11,311 nucleotides of DNA. Source: JAIBJP01 sp035639875 (lineage in GTDB: Bacteria > Actinomycetota > Thermoleophilia > Gaiellales > Gaiellaceae). Each line of letters begins with the position of its first letter. Position 1 is the first letter of the stretch. The position numbers and the translations under genes were made by a program. The notes beneath the pieces were generated by a model, which had not been told where the DNA came from, did not search any database, and saw nothing but the letters and a program-made list of their open reading frames with translations. Below are positions 10,762 to 11,311 of the stretch, in pieces. The stretch lies in contig DASQXE010000149.1 of the NCBI GenBank assembly GCA_035639875.1, positions 1-11,311 of the forward strand, in the 5' to 3' direction.

Positions 10762-11311
10762 CTAGTGTTTCTTTCCTTTCGCGTGAGCCTTGCCGTGGGC
10801 CTTGCCGCCGGCGTTCCCGTGGTGACCGTGTCCGGGGCTGTGCACGCCGTCTTCCTCGCCGTGCTTGTAGTGGCCCTTCCCGTGCTTGACGTGGCCTTTA
10901 CCGGTGGCGTGCGCGGGCTTGTCAGCGGCGGAGCCGCTCCGTGCCCGTGTGACGAGCCGAGCGGCGGGTCGCGGGCGGGTAGCGCTCGGCAGCGCGGGGG
11001 GAGACGGCGAGCCTGGGAGTACGGAGGTCAGGACAGCGGCGATTTCAGGCGCCTGGCGACGGGTCGGCGTCGCGGCCGAGTGAGCCGAGCTCGTACCGGG
11101 CGTCGCCTGGACGCTCGCGCGGACCGTCTCGTGCCGGAACGCCGGCGGCACGAGCGCGCGGGAGAGAGGAAAGCTCGTCGGATCGGCGCCGAGGACGCGA
11201 AACCACAGGTACACGGCGGTCACCGTCCCCGCGGCGAGGAGGCCGAGCGTGGCGACGGGAAGGCCGACCGGGCGGAATGTAGGCGCTGAATCGGTGGCGG
11301 GGACGAGCGCG
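10762..11311 (-). CDS. partial membrane protein with His/Lys-rich C-terminal tail
   Basis: The frame is open to the window edge, so the N-terminus is missing. A GTG at 11223 could start it, but the hydrophobic stretch L-P-V-A-T-L-G-L-L-A-A-G-T-V-T-A-V-Y-L-W begins before that point and favours a start outside the window. After this single helix comes a long low-complexity Ala/Pro/Ser/Thr linker. Then follows a tail of about 45 residues rich in His, Lys and Gly, with repeated G-K-G-H-x-K-H, then H-G-H-H and K-A-H-G-K-A-H-A-K-G-K-K-H to the end. The tail is a likely metal-binding or polyanion-binding segment. It is the upstream member of the lysyl oxidase operon. No family is recognised from the visible part. 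Confidence 0.65.
   Translation of the reverse strand, partial: ALVPATDSAPTFRPVGLPVATLGLLAAGTVTAVYLWFRVLGADPTSFPLSRALVPPAFRHETVRASVQATPGTSSAHSAATPTRRQAPEIAAVLTSVLPGSPSPPALPSATRPRPAARLVTRARSGSAADKPAHATGKGHVKHGKGHYKHGEEDGVHSPGHGHHGNAGGKAHGKAHAKGKKH

Noticed and set aside
1..11311. CRISPR array, IS element or prophage structural genes
   Set aside because: No spaced direct-repeat array, transposase, capsid, tail or terminase sequence is visible on either strand.

Overview
The window is high-GC DNA with actinobacterial features. The best guess is a soil or aquatic member of class Thermoleophilia (Solirubrobacterales/Gaiellales type), although the sequence alone cannot fix the taxon. Supporting signs are a short-chain cis-prenyltransferase very like mycobacterial Rv1086, an L,D-transpeptidase with a VanW/YoaR-type N-terminal half, strong G/C preference at third codon positions, and several small protein families that I associate with that group from memory.

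Left part (1-2283): a tRNA-Val(CAC) gene is followed by about 2.1 kb of accessory DNA. The last 21 bases of the tRNA are repeated exactly at 2235-2255. The second copy is followed by the CCA and the GC hairpin that presumably belonged to the original tRNA gene. This looks like an integrated mini-element with attL inside the tRNA and attR at 2235. It has no integrase. It carries only small genes: a hypothetical ORF coupled to a helix-turn-helix protein, a broken ribbon-helix-helix gene, a minus-strand Cys-rich mini-protein, and two tandem copies of a small protein with a C-E-C-x-D-x-x-C signature. It also has two long inverted repeats that each enclose smaller hairpins.

Middle part (2284-5494, + strand): a structured leader ends in a hairpin that covers the ribosome-binding site of a small secreted protein, which is followed by a strong terminator. 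Next come a tiny single-span membrane protein with an exceptionally complete Shine-Dalgarno sequence, a monofunctional proline dehydrogenase, and a secreted protein of no family I recognise.

Envelope block (5491-9186): on the minus strand, a mechanosensitive-channel gene (mscS type) lies upstream of a cis-prenyl diphosphate synthase and the two are probably co-transcribed. An L,D-transpeptidase is divergent from mscS. A secreted heparin-lyase-I-like polysaccharide lyase converges on the transpeptidase gene. Lipid-carrier-type synthesis, osmotic release and peptidoglycan cross-linking are side by side here.

Right end (9316-11311, minus strand): a likely three-gene operon runs inward from the window edge. 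It encodes a membrane protein with a His/Lys-rich tail (cut by the edge), a lipoprotein of the copper-dependent lysyl oxidase family, and a small secreted, membrane-anchored protein with a YtkA/FixH-like domain. A strong terminator closes the operon. A copper-linked extracellular function is inferred from the lysyl oxidase motifs and the His-rich neighbour.
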